Assembly (NCBI GenBank): GCA_900770415.1
Contig: CAAGKN010000005.1
Location: forward strand, 1 to 5,651
Length of the DNA stretch: 5,651 bases
Direction of reading: 5' to 3'
Origin: Clostridia bacterium
GTDB lineage: Bacteria; Bacillota; Clostridia; TANB77; CAG-508
The notes under the pieces: generated by a model
What the model saw: only the letters and a program-made list of their open reading frames with translations
Database searches by the model: none
What the model was told of the DNA's origin: nothing
Program-made: the position numbers and the translations under genes
Part shown: piece by piece, positions 4,965 to 5,651 of the stretch
Numbering within the stretch: position 1 is the first letter of the stretch
How the letters are laid out: each line of letters begins with the position of its first letter

Positions 4965-5651
4965 AAAAGACATATTCATAAAAGAAAAATTACAACAAGA
5001 TAAGAAAATATCAGATAAGGCAAATAAAATATTTGATAATATTAAGGGGGAATTTAAATTGGAAAACAATGAGAAAAAAACAATTAAAATAAGTTTTAAC
5101 AAATTTTTAGCAATAGCAGCATGCCTAGTAATAGTAGGATTTGTAGGAATTAATATTTATGCAAATTCTTTAGGGAAACCAAATATAATATCTGGAATAC
5201 AAGCTTTAATAAGGAAAGAGAAAAAAGAAAATACTGATGAAATAGCAAAAGAACTATTCGAAAAAGGTGCAGAAGAAATAAGAAGACTACAATACTCAGG
5301 ACTTATAAAGGAAGAGTATGAAGTAGAAGGAGATTTAATAGAAAAAAACATAAACGGAAGAGTATATGTAAAAACAAACGAAAGATATGAAAAAGTAGTA
5401 CAAAAATACGGAGAAATATTTACAGATAAAGCATTAGAAAATGTTCTTGCAGAAAGATTTGCAAATGTAGATGGAGTTTTATATATTAGTTATGGAGGAG
5501 CTACAGGCTGGGGAATTACAAATGTAGAAGTAGAAAAAACAAGTGAGAAAGATGGAGAAATAGCATATAGAGCTTCATATAATGATGTAAGTATAGAAGG
5601 GTTTGTTGATGATAAAAAACAAACATGCGAATTTAAAATTAAAAAAGTAAA
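4957..5651 (+). CDS. Putative membrane anti-sigma factor with extracytoplasmic domain (3' truncated by window)
   Basis: An open frame of 231 codons from TTG 4957 to the window edge, with no stop. Residues 1-49 are charged and helical-looking (cytoplasmic, the expected sigma-binding part). Residues about 50-70 (FLAIAACLVIVGFVGINIYA) form one transmembrane segment, and the rest would be outside the cell. The extracytoplasmic part starts with a Lys/Glu-rich helical stretch (about 86-120). It continues into a domain with KYGEIFTDKALENVLAERF, VDGVLYISYGGATGWGI and an IAYRASYN strand. This second part reminds me of IseA/YoeB-type inhibitors of cell-wall D,L-endopeptidases, but that is a weak recognition without a search. 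The anti-sigma role rests on the 8-bp overlap with an ECF gene and the N-in single-pass topology. It has no visible zinc-binding HxxxCxxC motif of the ZAS type. Confidence 0.75.
   Translation, partial: MNKKDIFIKEKLQQDKKISDKANKIFDNIKGEFKLENNEKKTIKISFNKFLAIAACLVIVGFVGINIYANSLGKPNIISGIQALIRKEKKENTDEIAKELFEKGAEEIRRLQYSGLIKEEYEVEGDLIEKNINGRVYVKTNERYEKVVQKYGEIFTDKALENVLAERFANVDGVLYISYGGATGWGITNVEVEKTSEKDGEIAYRASYNDVSIEGFVDDKKQTCEFKIKKV

Noticed and set aside
5157..5351. Minus-strand open frame, 64 codons, Ser/Phe-rich
   Set aside because: It is antisense to the anti-sigma gene and has the Ser/Phe/Ile composition expected from complementing Lys/Glu-rich coding.
1..5651. CRISPR array, insertion sequence or phage genes
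   Set aside because: No spaced direct repeats of suitable length, no transposase or integrase, and no terminal inverted repeats with target duplication were seen.

Overview
The window looks like a chromosomal piece of a low-GC Gram-positive bacterium, most likely a clostridial Firmicute. The DNA is strongly A+T-rich, most genes have purine-rich Shine-Dalgarno (SD) sites, promoters are of the TTGAAA/TATAAT type, and the Xpt, flavin reductase, Big_2/C39 and ECF sigma proteins have the closest look of clostridial families. This is judged by recognition only; no database search was run.

Layout: (a) 1-313 is the 3' end of an rRNA operon: the last ~107 nt of 23S rRNA, a short spacer, a complete 5S rRNA and a T7 run. 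(b) 314-430 is a convergent intergenic region with two long AT-rich hairpins. (c) 431-1003 (minus) is xanthine phosphoribosyltransferase, xpt. (d) 1004-1179 is a divergent intergenic region with a G-rich tandem repeat and a clear SigA promoter. (e) 1180-1765 (plus) is a flavin reductase-family gene split by a one-base frameshift near 1564; its restored stop codon lies in the loop of a bidirectional terminator. (f) 1828-2148 (minus) is a small XRE-type repressor. (g) 2326-4113 (plus) is a 595-residue membrane-anchored surface protein with three Ig-like (Big_2) repeats, an SH3b domain and a C39-like cysteine peptidase domain. (h) 4114-4430 is a 317-bp intergenic region holding a terminator and two stacked promoters. 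(i) 4431-4964 is an ECF sigma factor. (j) From 4957 to the window edge runs an overlapping, TTG-started, single-pass membrane protein, probably its anti-sigma factor.

The right half (1828-5651) reads as a cell-surface module with two kinds of regulation. The XRE gene is divergent from the peptidase gene. The peptidase promoter (TTGACA-N17-TAAAAT) has an inverted repeat, TGCT-N9-AGCA, that fills the 17-bp spacer exactly, so XRE repression of the peptidase is a strong prediction. The ECF sigma gene has a SigA promoter and, 53 bp further down, an ECF-type motif (TGAACC-N16-AGTCTA) just before the gene, which suggests autoregulation. The sigma and anti-sigma genes overlap by 8 bp and are probably translationally coupled. 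Whether the peptidase and the sigma/anti-sigma pair act in one pathway cannot be decided from sequence: a terminator and independent promoters separate them.

xpt, the flavin reductase and the rRNA genes are ordinary neighbours. The most unusual gene-level event on the left is the frameshift, which could be a real mutation, an assembly error or, less likely, a +1 recoding site.
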